Below, piece after piece: positions 1 through 6,588 of a stretch of 16,122 nt of DNA (positions within the stretch are counted from its first letter, which is position 1; the number at the start of each line of letters is the position of its first letter). The notes under the pieces were generated by a model. That model saw nothing but the letters and a program-made list of their open reading frames with translations, ran no database searches and was not told the origin of the DNA. Made by a program: the position numbers and the translations under genes. Source of the stretch: Soonwooa sp023440705 (lineage in GTDB: Bacteria; Bacteroidota; Bacteroidia; Flavobacteriales; Weeksellaceae); the NCBI GenBank assembly GCA_023440705.1, contig JAEXRP010000053.1, positions 1 to 16,122 of the forward strand. Direction: 5' to 3'.

Positions 1-1
1 G

Positions 2-985
2 TATTGGAGAAGAGGGCAAGATATGTATTTGTTTAACCGTGTTAAGCCCGAAATCTACCGTAATATGCACATCGGTAACAATATTGGCGGTGAGCTGAAT
101 ACGTCTTACGTGTCTAGTTTGGGGAAATCTGGTTTGGGCGTTGAGTTCCGTAACGAAGCACTTCGTAGTAATAATCTTGGCGAAAGAGAACGTTTTATTA
201 CACAAATTTTCTTTGAACATCACATCAGTTTATTAGATCAAAAACTGAATATTATCCCAGGTGTTAGTTGGGCAAATTATCCTGGGACTGGCAACTTTTT
301 CTATCCAGGTTTGGATGTTGGATTTAACCTTGATGAACACAATAAAATCCACGGAAATGTTGCTAAAACCAACCGTATTCCAACATATACAGATCTTTAT
401 TATGTTAGTAAAACCGAAACAGGAAATCCTAACTTAAAACCAGAAAATGCATGGAATTACGAAATTGGTTATCAATATCAACGTGAAAATTCTTTACTAA
501 AAGTGAGTGGTTTCGGGAGAAATACGGATAACGCAATCGACTGGACAAAGGATTCTTTAGCAGCAATTTGGCGCGCCGAAAATATTAGCAATGTAAAAAC
601 GCTTGGTTTTGAAACCGAAATTGCTCAGAAATTTAATTGGAATGTAAATAATCTATCTGTTGGTTACACTTATTTGGATAACAAAATTAACCGTGAAGAT
701 CAAGCTTTTTCCAAATATGTTTTAGACAATCTTCGTCATCAATTCAACGCGAAATTGCAAGCAAAATATTGGCGATTTGGGACAGAAGTTGTCTACCGTT
801 ACAATGAGAGAATCGCTTTGGGAAGTTATAATCTTTTGGATGCGAAGCTAAATTATCAGACTGATAAGCTTAATATTTATCTTTTAGTCAACAATATTAC
901 GAATGCTAAATATACCGAAACGAGTCTTGTGCCAATGCCAGGTCGTTGGTTTATGCTAGGATTTACGTTTAAAAATAAGTTTTAG
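2..985 (+). CDS. TonB-dependent outer-membrane receptor, C-terminal part (5' end outside window)
   Basis: The reading frame is open through the left edge (first complete in-frame codon at base 2), so the ATG at 23 is internal and only about the last 327 residues of a probable 600-750 aa protein are seen. What remains is beta-barrel: alternating hydrophobic/polar strands, the turn motif GNPNLKPE that is common in TonB-dependent receptors, and a C-terminus ending in aromatic residues (GRWFMLGFTFKNKF) as expected for insertion by the BAM machinery. Such receptors import iron chelates, cobalamin or other ligands through the outer membrane with energy from TonB-ExbBD. The plug domain, which would help name the substrate, is not in the window; the short extracellular loops resemble the BtuB/siderophore class more than SusC, but the ligand cannot be assigned. 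A hairpin terminator follows the stop at once. Confidence 0.9.
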   Translation, partial: YWRRGQDMYLFNRVKPEIYRNMHIGNNIGGELNTSYVSSLGKSGLGVEFRNEALRSNNLGERERFITQIFFEHHISLLDQKLNIIPGVSWANYPGTGNFFYPGLDVGFNLDEHNKIHGNVAKTNRIPTYTDLYYVSKTETGNPNLKPENAWNYEIGYQYQRENSLLKVSGFGRNTDNAIDWTKDSLAAIWRAENISNVKTLGFETEIAQKFNWNVNNLSVGYTYLDNKINREDQAFSKYVLDNLRHQFNAKLQAKYWRFGTEVVYRYNERIALGSYNLLDAKLNYQTDKLNIYLLVNNITNAKYTETSLVPMPGRWFMLGFTFKNKF

Positions 986-991
986 AAACAC

Positions 992-1020
992 AACATCCGT
1001 CACTAAGGCGGATGTTTTTA
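992..1020 (+). terminator. Rho-independent terminator after the TonB-dependent receptor
   Basis: A perfect 8-bp stem (AACATCCG at 992-999 with CGGATGTT at 1009-1016) and a 9-nt loop run into a T-rich tract (TTTTTATTTT). It begins 7 nt after the receptor stop codon and separates it from the downstream promoter at 1028. Confidence 0.85.
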
Positions 1021-1027
1021 TTTTACT

Positions 1028-1035
1028 TAATTTTG
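1028..1035 (+). promoter_or_regulatory. Bacteroidota-type -7 promoter box for the cvfB-like gene
   Basis: TAATTTTG matches the Bacteroidetes primary-sigma -7 consensus TAnnTTTG exactly. It lies just after the terminator and 15 nt before the ATG at 1051, giving a leader of roughly 10 nt. No clear TTG is seen at -33. Confidence 0.55.
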
Positions 1036-1050
1036 CAACAAATATTTACA

Positions 1051-1875
1051 ATGCAAGTAGGAAAATTCCAGACGCTAAAGGTTTCAGAAGTTAATAATTC
1101 AGGTTACATTTTGATAGATGAATTAGGTGAGAAAGCTTTTTTATCTAAGATTCTAGTTAATTCGACTTTAGAAGTTGATCAAGATGTTGACGTTTTTGTG
1201 TATCAAGATGATGACAAACTAAAAGCGACAACCGAAACACCTTTATGCGAAGTGGACGAATTTGCCGTGATGACTTGCGTGCAAAGTTTGCCGAGTGGTG
1301 CTTTTATGGACTGGGGAATTATCAAAGATTTGTTCGTGCCTTACAAACAACAAAAAGGGAAAATTCTTGAAAGCAAACGTTATATCGTTTACGTCTATAT
1401 TGATGAAGAAAGTGGTAGAATTACGGGTACAACCAAGTTTAAACGTAATCCGCAATACACAGATTTACCATTTAAAAAAGGTGACAAAGTCGATTTATTA
1501 ATGATTGGTGAATCCGAATTGGGTTGGAATGTTATCATTGATAAAAAATATATTGCATTAATCTACGCTTCTGATGTTTATAAAAAGTTATATCCACTTT
1601 CTACAGAACAAGGTTATATTAAAGCGATTCGTGAAGATGGTAAGATTGATGTGTCTCTACAACCAGAAGGTTTTGAAAATATCGATGAGTTCAAACAAAA
1701 AATTATTGATAAACTAAACGATAACTACGGTTTGATATATTTGTCGGATAAATCGTCTCCTGAAGAGATAAAAGACGAATTGCAGATGAGTAAAAAGAAC
1801 TTCAAAAAAGCGATTGGCGGTCTTTATAAAGACAAAATAATCGAAATTGAAGATGATAAAATCCGATTACTATAA
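1051..1875 (+). CDS. CvfB/YitL-family S1 RNA-binding protein
   Basis: A 274-aa protein with the architecture of the CvfB family (S. aureus CvfB, B. subtilis YitL): S1/OB-type RNA-binding repeats at about residues 1-60, 70-130 and 145-205, and a C-terminal winged-helix segment at about 215-274 (EIKDELQMSKKNFKKAIGGL). Family members bind RNA and affect expression of other genes; in S. aureus CvfB is a virulence regulator. A direct target here is unknown. The start at 1051 (MQVGKFQTLK) is preferred over an in-frame ATG at 1012, because the latter lies inside the terminator hairpin and upstream of the promoter box at 1028. The next gene begins only 3-6 nt after the stop, so the two are almost certainly co-transcribed. 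Confidence 0.88.
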   Translation: MQVGKFQTLKVSEVNNSGYILIDELGEKAFLSKILVNSTLEVDQDVDVFVYQDDDKLKATTETPLCEVDEFAVMTCVQSLPSGAFMDWGIIKDLFVPYKQQKGKILESKRYIVYVYIDEESGRITGTTKFKRNPQYTDLPFKKGDKVDLLMIGESELGWNVIIDKKYIALIYASDVYKKLYPLSTEQGYIKAIREDGKIDVSLQPEGFENIDEFKQKIIDKLNDNYGLIYLSDKSSPEEIKDELQMSKKNFKKAIGGLYKDKIIEIEDDKIRLL

Positions 1876-1878
1876 TTG

Positions 1879-2793
1879 ATGATGAAATCTAAAGTTCTTG
1901 TAACTGGTGCAACAGGTTTAATAGGTTCTGCATTGTGCGAATTGCTCGCTTCTAATGGCTATGACGTTCATGTTTTGGTAAGATTCGATGACGAAAAGCA
2001 GCAAAGTCCTTATAAAGCTTTTAAGTTAGATTACGATAATAATTCTATCGAAGATGGTGCTTTGGATGGCGTTGAGTATGTTGTACATCTTGCTGGTGCG
2101 CCTATTGCGATGCGTTGGACAAAGTCTTATAAAAAATTAGTTGTAGATAGTCGTGTAATTTCTGCGGACATTATCAAAGCTGAAATTGAAAAACAAAATA
2201 TTAGACTTAAAGCTTTTATTTCTGCGTCGGCGGTTGGTTATTATGGTGCAATAACCTCTGATAAAATCTTTATTGAAACAGATTCGCCTGCCAATGACTT
2301 TCTTGGTCAAGTTTGTCAAGTTTGGGAAAATAAGGCTTTGGATTTTAAAACTGTTGCCAATAGAGTGGTGATGTTGCGGACTTCGGGAGTTTTGTCTGAC
2401 AAAGGCGGACTTTTAGCAGAACTAAAAATGCCAATTGAGAAAAATTCTGGTTCGCCTTTGGGAAGTGGAAAACAATATGTACCATGGATTCATATCGATG
2501 ATATGTGTGCGATGTATTTGCAAGCGATCGAGGATAATACAATGTCTGGCGCTTACAATGCTGCTGCGCCCGAGCATATTACCAATAAAGATTTAACGAA
2601 AGCTGTTGCGAAACAACTTAAAAAGAAACTGTGGTTCCCGAATGTTCCAGCTTTTGGATTAAAAATAATGTTTGGGGAAATGGCGAATTTAATCTTAAAA
2701 GGAAGTCGCGTTTCATCGGAAAAGATTTTAAAACAAGGATTTCAATTTAAGTTTCCAAAATTAGAAGATGCTCTGAAGGATCTTTTGAAGTAG
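1879..2793 (+). CDS. TIGR01777-family SDR-like protein (YfcH type, NAD(P)-binding epimerase fold with DUF1731)
   Basis: An atypical short-chain dehydrogenase/reductase of about 304 aa, the normal family length. The N-terminus carries the Rossmann dinucleotide-binding motif VTGATGLIG. The segment SASAVGYYG in mid-protein is the family's version of the active-site region, and the C-terminal 50 residues (PAFGLKIMFGEMANLILKG and the following SSEKILKQGF) fit DUF1731. Members include E. coli YfcH and human SDR39U1; the substrate is not established, so no reaction is assigned. Three adjacent possible starts exist (TTG 1876, ATG 1879, ATG 1882); 1879 is used, but 1882 (MKSKVLVTG) is equally plausible. 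It follows the cvfB-like gene by 3 nt and likely depends on its promoter. No strong terminator is seen behind it. Confidence 0.88.
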   Translation: MMKSKVLVTGATGLIGSALCELLASNGYDVHVLVRFDDEKQQSPYKAFKLDYDNNSIEDGALDGVEYVVHLAGAPIAMRWTKSYKKLVVDSRVISADIIKAEIEKQNIRLKAFISASAVGYYGAITSDKIFIETDSPANDFLGQVCQVWENKALDFKTVANRVVMLRTSGVLSDKGGLLAELKMPIEKNSGSPLGSGKQYVPWIHIDDMCAMYLQAIEDNTMSGAYNAAAPEHITNKDLTKAVAKQLKKKLWFPNVPAFGLKIMFGEMANLILKGSRVSSEKILKQGFQFKFPKLEDALKDLLK

Positions 2794-2877
2794 AATTAAT
2801 TTAGGTTTAAAAAAGTAATTTTAAAAAAGTTCGGTTATCTCAAATTTGCATAACTTTAAATAATAAATAAAATTGAT

Positions 2878-3102
2878 ATGGAAACTAAAAGATATACTAA
2901 CAACAAAGATATTACGGTGTTATGGACGCCCAGTAAATGTAAACATGCAGGAGTTTGTGTAAAGTCACTTCCCCAAGTTTATGATCCCAAAGCCAAACCT
3001 TGGATTAAACCAGAAAATGCGACAAAGGAAGAATTAATTGCACAAATTAATGCTTGCCCTTCTGGTGCTTTGGCTTATGTTATAGAAGATAATTCAAAAT
3101 AG
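2878..3102 (+). CDS. YjdI-type small (4Fe-4S) mono-cluster protein
   Basis: A 74-aa protein matching the divergent mono-cluster Fe-S family typified by E. coli YjdI (Fer4_19, PF06902). Visible landmarks are CKHAGVC at residues 21-27, the conserved KPWIKPENA in the middle and ACPSGAL near the C-terminus. Only three cysteines occur, as in YjdI itself, so a fourth ligand would have to be non-cysteine or the cluster may not be a classical [4Fe-4S]. The gene stands alone: 84 nt after the SDR gene, with a weak -7-like box (CAAATTTG at 2841-2848), and is closed by a strong terminator shared with the converging aminopeptidase gene. Its cellular role is unknown; E. coli members lie near small acetyltransferases, but no such gene is adjacent here. 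Confidence 0.85.
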   Translation: METKRYTNNKDITVLWTPSKCKHAGVCVKSLPQVYDPKAKPWIKPENATKEELIAQINACPSGALAYVIEDNSK

Positions 3103-3110
3103 AAATAGTA

Positions 3111-3141
3111 AAAAAGCTCTCAAATTTGAGAGCCTTTTTTT
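3111..3141. terminator. Bidirectional terminator between the YjdI-like and aminopeptidase genes
   Basis: An 18-bp perfect palindrome, GCTCTCAAATTTGAGAGC (3116-3133), has an A-run on its left and a T-run on its right. It therefore reads as an intrinsic terminator in both directions and serves the converging genes that end at 3102 (+) and 3155 (-). Confidence 0.9.
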
Positions 3142-3154
3142 ATTGTTTTTAAAC

Positions 3155-4453
3155 CTAAGAATTCATCAAAGACTCGATTTCGTCGGCTTCGATAGGAATG
3201 TTTTTCATAAAGTTTTTCGGATTTCCTGAAGCTTGGATTTCGTAATCGTCTTCAAGTCTCACACCAAAACCTTCTTCTGGAATATAGAATCCAGGTTCGT
3301 TGGTAAAGACCATTCCTGCCACAAAATCATCTGACAAAAGTCCATAGTCGTGTGTGTCAAGGCCCATGTGGTGCGATGTCCCGTGCATCATGTATTTTTT
3401 GTAAGCTGGCCATTTTAGATCCTCATTTTGGACATCCGCTTTATCAATTAATCCCAAATCTAACAAAGCAGAAGTGTAGACTTCGCCCATTTCTTTATGG
3501 AATTTATGCCAATTATTTCCCGCAATCAAGCGATCTTCAGCCTCTTTTTTACAATTAAGAACGGCATTGTAGATTTGTTTTTGACGAGGTGTATATTTTC
3601 CATTTGCAGGGATTGTGCGCGTTAAGTCCGATGAATAATTCGCATATTCTGCGCCGACATCTAATAGGATGAGATCACCATCTTTCAGTTGCATATTGTT
3701 AGAAATATAATGCAAAACATTCGCATTGTTTCCACTTGCAATAATCGGTGTGTAGGCAAATCCACGACTTCTATTTTTTATAAATTCGTGCGCCAATTCG
3801 GCTTCGATTTCATATTCCCAAACGCCAGGTTTTACAAAGCCAAGAAGTCTGCGAATTCCTTTTTCTGTAATGTCACACGCATGTTGAATTAAAGTAATTT
3901 CCTCAGGTTCTTTGATGCTTCTTAAACGTTGCAAAATAGGATTACTGCGCAAAATTGTATGCAGCGGATATTGTTTTTTTACAAATTCGATGAAGCGATC
4001 TTCACGCGTTTGTGTCTCGACAGCTGCGCGATAATGTTCGTTTTTATTTAAATAAATATTTTCTGCTTCCGCCATCAAATCATAAAATACTTTTTCAAAC
4101 TCTGACAACCACATCACGGTTTTAATTCCAGATACTTCCGTTGCATCTTCTTTGCTCAATTTTTCACCTTCCCAAACAGCGATATGATCGTTGGTTTCTC
4201 TAACAAATAGAATTTCGCGATACTCTTCTTTGTAAGCATTCGGGAAAATTAACAAAATGCTTTCTTCTTGGTCAACACCTGAAAGATAAAAAATGTCGCG
4301 GTGTTGCTGGAAAGCTAGCGTAGAATCTGCGCTGATAGGATAAATGTCGTTAGAATTAAAAATCGCTATCGAATTTGGCTTCATTTGAGAGACAAATTTT
4401 TTACGATTTTTGATGAACAACGTATTAGGAATTCTGTCGTATTTTGTAGTCAT
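3155..4453 (-). CDS. pepP: Xaa-Pro aminopeptidase (M24B family, PepP-like)
   Basis: A 432-aa cytosolic metallopeptidase that removes N-terminal residues preceding proline. The aminopeptidase-P N-terminal domain covers about residues 1-170 and the pita-bread M24 catalytic domain about 180-430. All five expected dinuclear metal ligands are visible: D265 (DVGAEYANY), D276 (SSDLTRT), H361 (HGTSHHMGL), E386 (NEPGFY) and E401 (VRLEDDY), so the enzyme should be active. Length is normal for PepP. A transmembrane segment or signal peptide is absent. It is monocistronic: it ends at the shared terminator, and upstream it is divergent from the metalloregulator gene, with a 155-bp intergenic region and a possible TAATTTTG box on its strand. 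M24B enzymes commonly use Mn2+, which makes the neighbouring MntR/DtxR-type regulator noteworthy, but co-regulation is inference only. Confidence 0.93.
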   Translation of the reverse strand: MTTKYDRIPNTLFIKNRKKFVSQMKPNSIAIFNSNDIYPISADSTLAFQQHRDIFYLSGVDQEESILLIFPNAYKEEYREILFVRETNDHIAVWEGEKLSKEDATEVSGIKTVMWLSEFEKVFYDLMAEAENIYLNKNEHYRAAVETQTREDRFIEFVKKQYPLHTILRSNPILQRLRSIKEPEEITLIQHACDITEKGIRRLLGFVKPGVWEYEIEAELAHEFIKNRSRGFAYTPIIASGNNANVLHYISNNMQLKDGDLILLDVGAEYANYSSDLTRTIPANGKYTPRQKQIYNAVLNCKKEAEDRLIAGNNWHKFHKEMGEVYTSALLDLGLIDKADVQNEDLKWPAYKKYMMHGTSHHMGLDTHDYGLLSDDFVAGMVFTNEPGFYIPEEGFGVRLEDDYEIQASGNPKNFMKNIPIEADEIESLMNS

Positions 4454-4495
4454 GTTCTATTTTTATTTTTCAGTTTTTAGATTTAAAATTCCTTT

Positions 4496-4503
4496 CAAAA
4501 TTA
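4496..4503 (-). promoter_or_regulatory. Candidate -7 box for the aminopeptidase gene
   Basis: TAATTTTG on the minus strand fits TAnnTTTG exactly and lies 42 nt before the pepP ATG. No convincing -33 TTG is present at the usual spacing, and exact boxes can occur by chance in AT-rich spacers. Confidence 0.4.
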
Positions 4504-4575
4504 CAAATAATAATATGGTTTTAGTCGTTTTTAATTCAATAAAAATGGCAAAATTATTAAAAGTTAGTTTTAAAA

Positions 4576-4594
4576 TTAAGTTAATCTAACATTT
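4576..4594 (+). promoter_or_regulatory. Candidate DtxR/IdeR-type metal box upstream of the metalloregulator
   Basis: TTAAGTTAATCTAACATTT matches the recalled actinobacterial DtxR/IdeR box TTAGGTTAGCCTAACCTAA at 13 of 19 positions, including the core dyad GTTAnnnTAAC. It lies immediately upstream of, and ends 2 nt before, the -7 box of a gene encoding a DtxR-family protein, where bound repressor would block RNA polymerase. The simplest reading is an autoregulatory operator; this is inference from sequence and position. Confidence 0.5.
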
Positions 4595-4596
4595 TG

Positions 4597-4604
4597 TATC
4601 TTTG
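4597..4604 (+). promoter_or_regulatory. -7 promoter box of the metalloregulator gene
   Basis: TATCTTTG is an exact TAnnTTTG match only 4 nt before the ATG at 4609. Transcription normally starts a few bases after this box, so the mRNA should be leaderless or nearly so. Confidence 0.6.
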
Positions 4605-4608
4605 ATGT

Positions 4609-5256
4609 ATGAATTCCTTAACAGAAGAAAATTATTTGAAAGCCTTATATCATCTAATGAATGATGAACACGAGGTTTCTGTAAATGATCTTAGCAAACG
4701 TCTGCAAATAAAAATGCCATCTGTGAACAGTATGATTAAAAAATTTGCAGAGAAAAATTGGGTGATTTACGAATCTTACAAACCAATCCGTGTCACTGAA
4801 TCGGGTAGGAAAGAGGCAGCGCTCATCGTGAGAAAACATCGTCTAACAGAAATGTTTTTGGTGGAAAAAATGGGATTTGGTTGGGAGAATGTTCACGAAA
4901 TTGCAGAGCAACTAGAACATATACATTCTGATGCTTTTTTTGATAAAATGGATGAAATCCTAAATCACCCAAAAGTTGATCCTCATGGCGAACCAATTCC
5001 TGATAAAGATGGTGTTGTCGTACAACCAGAGCTTAAAAAATTAAGTCAATGCAAAGAGAATGAAAATGTTGTTTTTGCTTCTGTTACAACATCTTCCGAC
5101 GATTTTCTTAGTTATCTTAACAAGCGCAATATCCAATTAGGAACCGAAATGAAAGTTATAAGTATCGAAAATTTTGACCAATCGATGCTCATCGAAATTG
5201 ATGGTAAACAGGAGGTTTTTAGTAAGTTGGTTTGCGAAAAACTTTTAGTAAAATAA
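4609..5256 (+). CDS. DtxR/MntR-family metal-dependent transcriptional regulator
   Basis: A 215-aa regulator with an N-terminal winged helix-turn-helix (about residues 5-62), the metal-binding and dimerisation domain (about 65-125) and a C-terminal FeoA/SH3-like domain (about 145-215). By alignment to DtxR, the ancillary site is intact (H77, E81, H96). In the primary site C102 of DtxR is replaced by E100, as in MntR, with E103 and H104 conserved; M10 of DtxR (D8 of MntR) is N8 and MntR E11 is K11. The glutamate in place of cysteine suggests a Mn2+ or mixed Fe/Mn sensor rather than a strict iron regulator, but the metal cannot be read with certainty. It has its own promoter with an overlapping DtxR-like box, suggesting negative autoregulation, and its own terminator. 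No metal transporter gene is adjacent. Confidence 0.9.
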   Translation: MNSLTEENYLKALYHLMNDEHEVSVNDLSKRLQIKMPSVNSMIKKFAEKNWVIYESYKPIRVTESGRKEAALIVRKHRLTEMFLVEKMGFGWENVHEIAEQLEHIHSDAFFDKMDEILNHPKVDPHGEPIPDKDGVVVQPELKKLSQCKENENVVFASVTTSSDDFLSYLNKRNIQLGTEMKVISIENFDQSMLIEIDGKQEVFSKLVCEKLLVK

Positions 5257-5265
5257 ATAATGATA

Positions 5266-5296
5266 AGCCTTTTAAAAATTTGAAAGGCTATTTTTG
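5266..5296 (+). terminator. Terminator after the metalloregulator gene
   Basis: A 7-bp stem, AGCCTTT (5266-5272) with AAAGGCT (5283-5289), and a 10-nt AT-rich loop are followed by ATTTTTG. It starts 9 nt after the stop codon. Confidence 0.75.
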
Positions 5297-5347
5297 TCTA
5301 ATACTTTTATCTTTTAATTAAAATTGGTTTTTTGATTAAAATTTGTA

Positions 5348-5384
5348 TTTTAGAATCGAAATAATCAATAAAAGTATTCTAAAA
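5348..5384. repeat. Perfect 9-bp inverted repeat abutting the DUF2207-like start codon
   Basis: TTTTAGAAT (5348-5356) and ATTCTAAAA (5376-5384) are exact reverse complements around a 19-nt spacer, ending 1 nt before the ATG at 5386. It could be an operator, or, if transcribed, a weak AU-rich hairpin over the translation start. No exact TAnnTTTG box is evident in the 129-nt spacer; the nearest is TAAAATTTG with one extra base. Confidence 0.45.
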
Positions 5385-5385
5385 A

Positions 5386-6543
5386 ATGCAAAACGAGCCC
5401 AATGTTATTTACGTAGAAAGAGTTGTGTACGATAATACACATTGGGTGATGATAGCTTTTGCTATTATGATCGTCTATTTTTTATTCTGTTTTTTAATGA
5501 CTAGAAAATGGAAAAAAGATATCATCATTCCACAATTTTCTCCGCCTAAAAATATGTCGCCAGCTGAAATGGCTTATTTAATTTACGGAGATTTCAGAAC
5601 CGGAATGTTGTCAACTTTGATCATTAATTTGGCGGTTAAAAAATATATCAAAATTCGAAAATCAAAAGTTAATATCACGTATCAATTAGAAGTTTTGAAA
5701 GAACCTGACAATAATTTGTCTCTTGACGAAGCTCAACTTATGAGAAATTTATTTGCTGAGGATTCTAAGATTATCATTAATGGTGATAAAAATGAAAACA
5801 TCAATTCGGCTTGTGATAATCTGTCAAATTCTCTACGAAGTCAATATCGAAAAACCATTCGAAGAGGCTTTCGTGGACGATTATTTTTGATGTTTAGTGC
5901 GTCGATTATTAGCTTTTTGTATTTCGGATTAACGATTTATTCTTATGTCAAAGGCAGTTATTGGGAAGTTCTTGACTTGGTCCATAATATCGGATTTTAT
6001 ATTTTTTGGCTTGTTGTATTTTTGCTTTTAAGACCGAATCGACGATCTTCGAAACGTTTAAAAACAATTCTTCTAATTGTGGTTGGTTGTTTAATCGCAT
6101 TCCAATTTTTGAAGTTATATTATCTTAATCCAGACATTGTTAACTTCTTGCGCGTGAGATGTTTTTTGTTGATTAACTTTTTAGTTTTATTCTTTATTCA
6201 AGATGTTTTTAATAAAGTGTCGAAAGAATATCAATCATTATTAAACGAGATCGAAGGTTTTAAAATGTATCTAAGTGCAGCCGAAGAAAAGCAATTACAA
6301 TTCTTAAACGCTCCAAAAAAAACACCCGAAATTTTCGAAAAATATCTTCCTTATGCGATGGTTTTTGGTGTTCAAAAAATATGGGGCAAAGGTTTTGAAA
6401 AAATTACAGAAAACTCCAATTTTGACCTTGAAGATACCGATGTGTACAACATTATGGATTTTGCTTTTTCAACAGATGAAAATCTTATTGCTACGACGAT
6501 TCATTATGCCATTGTGAAAAACGTTGCTGACATTTTTAAGTAA
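5386..6543 (+). CDS. Predicted membrane protein, C-terminal half of DUF2207 architecture
   Basis: A 385-aa integral membrane protein of unknown function. Hydrophobic segments lie at about residues 20-38, 166-188, 203-216, 225-245 and 256-274. Two stretches match the family signature of DUF2207 proteins (E. coli YciQ type): PPKNMSPAEMAYLIYGD just after the first segment, and GFKMYLSAAEEKQLQFLNAP followed by TPEIFEKYLPYAMVFGV after the last. Typical members carry a signal peptide and an extracytoplasmic beta-rich domain of roughly 200 residues before the first of these segments; here only 18 residues precede it, so the N-terminal half is absent. The upstream spacer is non-coding with a separate terminator, so this does not look like a simple frameshift. 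The gene is monocistronic and followed by a terminator. Function is not established. Confidence 0.75.
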   Translation: MQNEPNVIYVERVVYDNTHWVMIAFAIMIVYFLFCFLMTRKWKKDIIIPQFSPPKNMSPAEMAYLIYGDFRTGMLSTLIINLAVKKYIKIRKSKVNITYQLEVLKEPDNNLSLDEAQLMRNLFAEDSKIIINGDKNENINSACDNLSNSLRSQYRKTIRRGFRGRLFLMFSASIISFLYFGLTIYSYVKGSYWEVLDLVHNIGFYIFWLVVFLLLRPNRRSSKRLKTILLIVVGCLIAFQFLKLYYLNPDIVNFLRVRCFLLINFLVLFFIQDVFNKVSKEYQSLLNEIEGFKMYLSAAEEKQLQFLNAPKKTPEIFEKYLPYAMVFGVQKIWGKGFEKITENSNFDLEDTDVYNIMDFAFSTDENLIATTIHYAIVKNVADIFK

Positions 6544-6544
6544 A

Positions 6545-6569
6545 AAAACCTACTCAGAAAGTAGGTTTT
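6545..6569. terminator. Bidirectional terminator between the DUF2207-like gene and dnaJ
   Basis: A perfect 10-bp stem (AAAACCTACT 6545-6554 with AGTAGGTTTT 6560-6569) has a 5-nt loop. The A-run at 6542-6548 becomes a T-run on the minus strand, so it is strongest for dnaJ, and it is also usable for the plus-strand gene ending at 6543. Confidence 0.85.
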
Positions 6570-6588
6570 AAATATATTTTGCAATTAT

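Noticed and set aside
1012..1050. An earlier in-frame ATG for the cvfB-like gene
   Set aside because: It falls in the terminator stem of the preceding gene and upstream of the -7 box at 1028; the extra residues are a hydrophobic run not seen in the family.
3116..3133. The 18-bp perfect palindrome as an operator
   Set aside because: It lies between converging gene ends with A- and T-runs on each side, which is fully explained by a bidirectional terminator.
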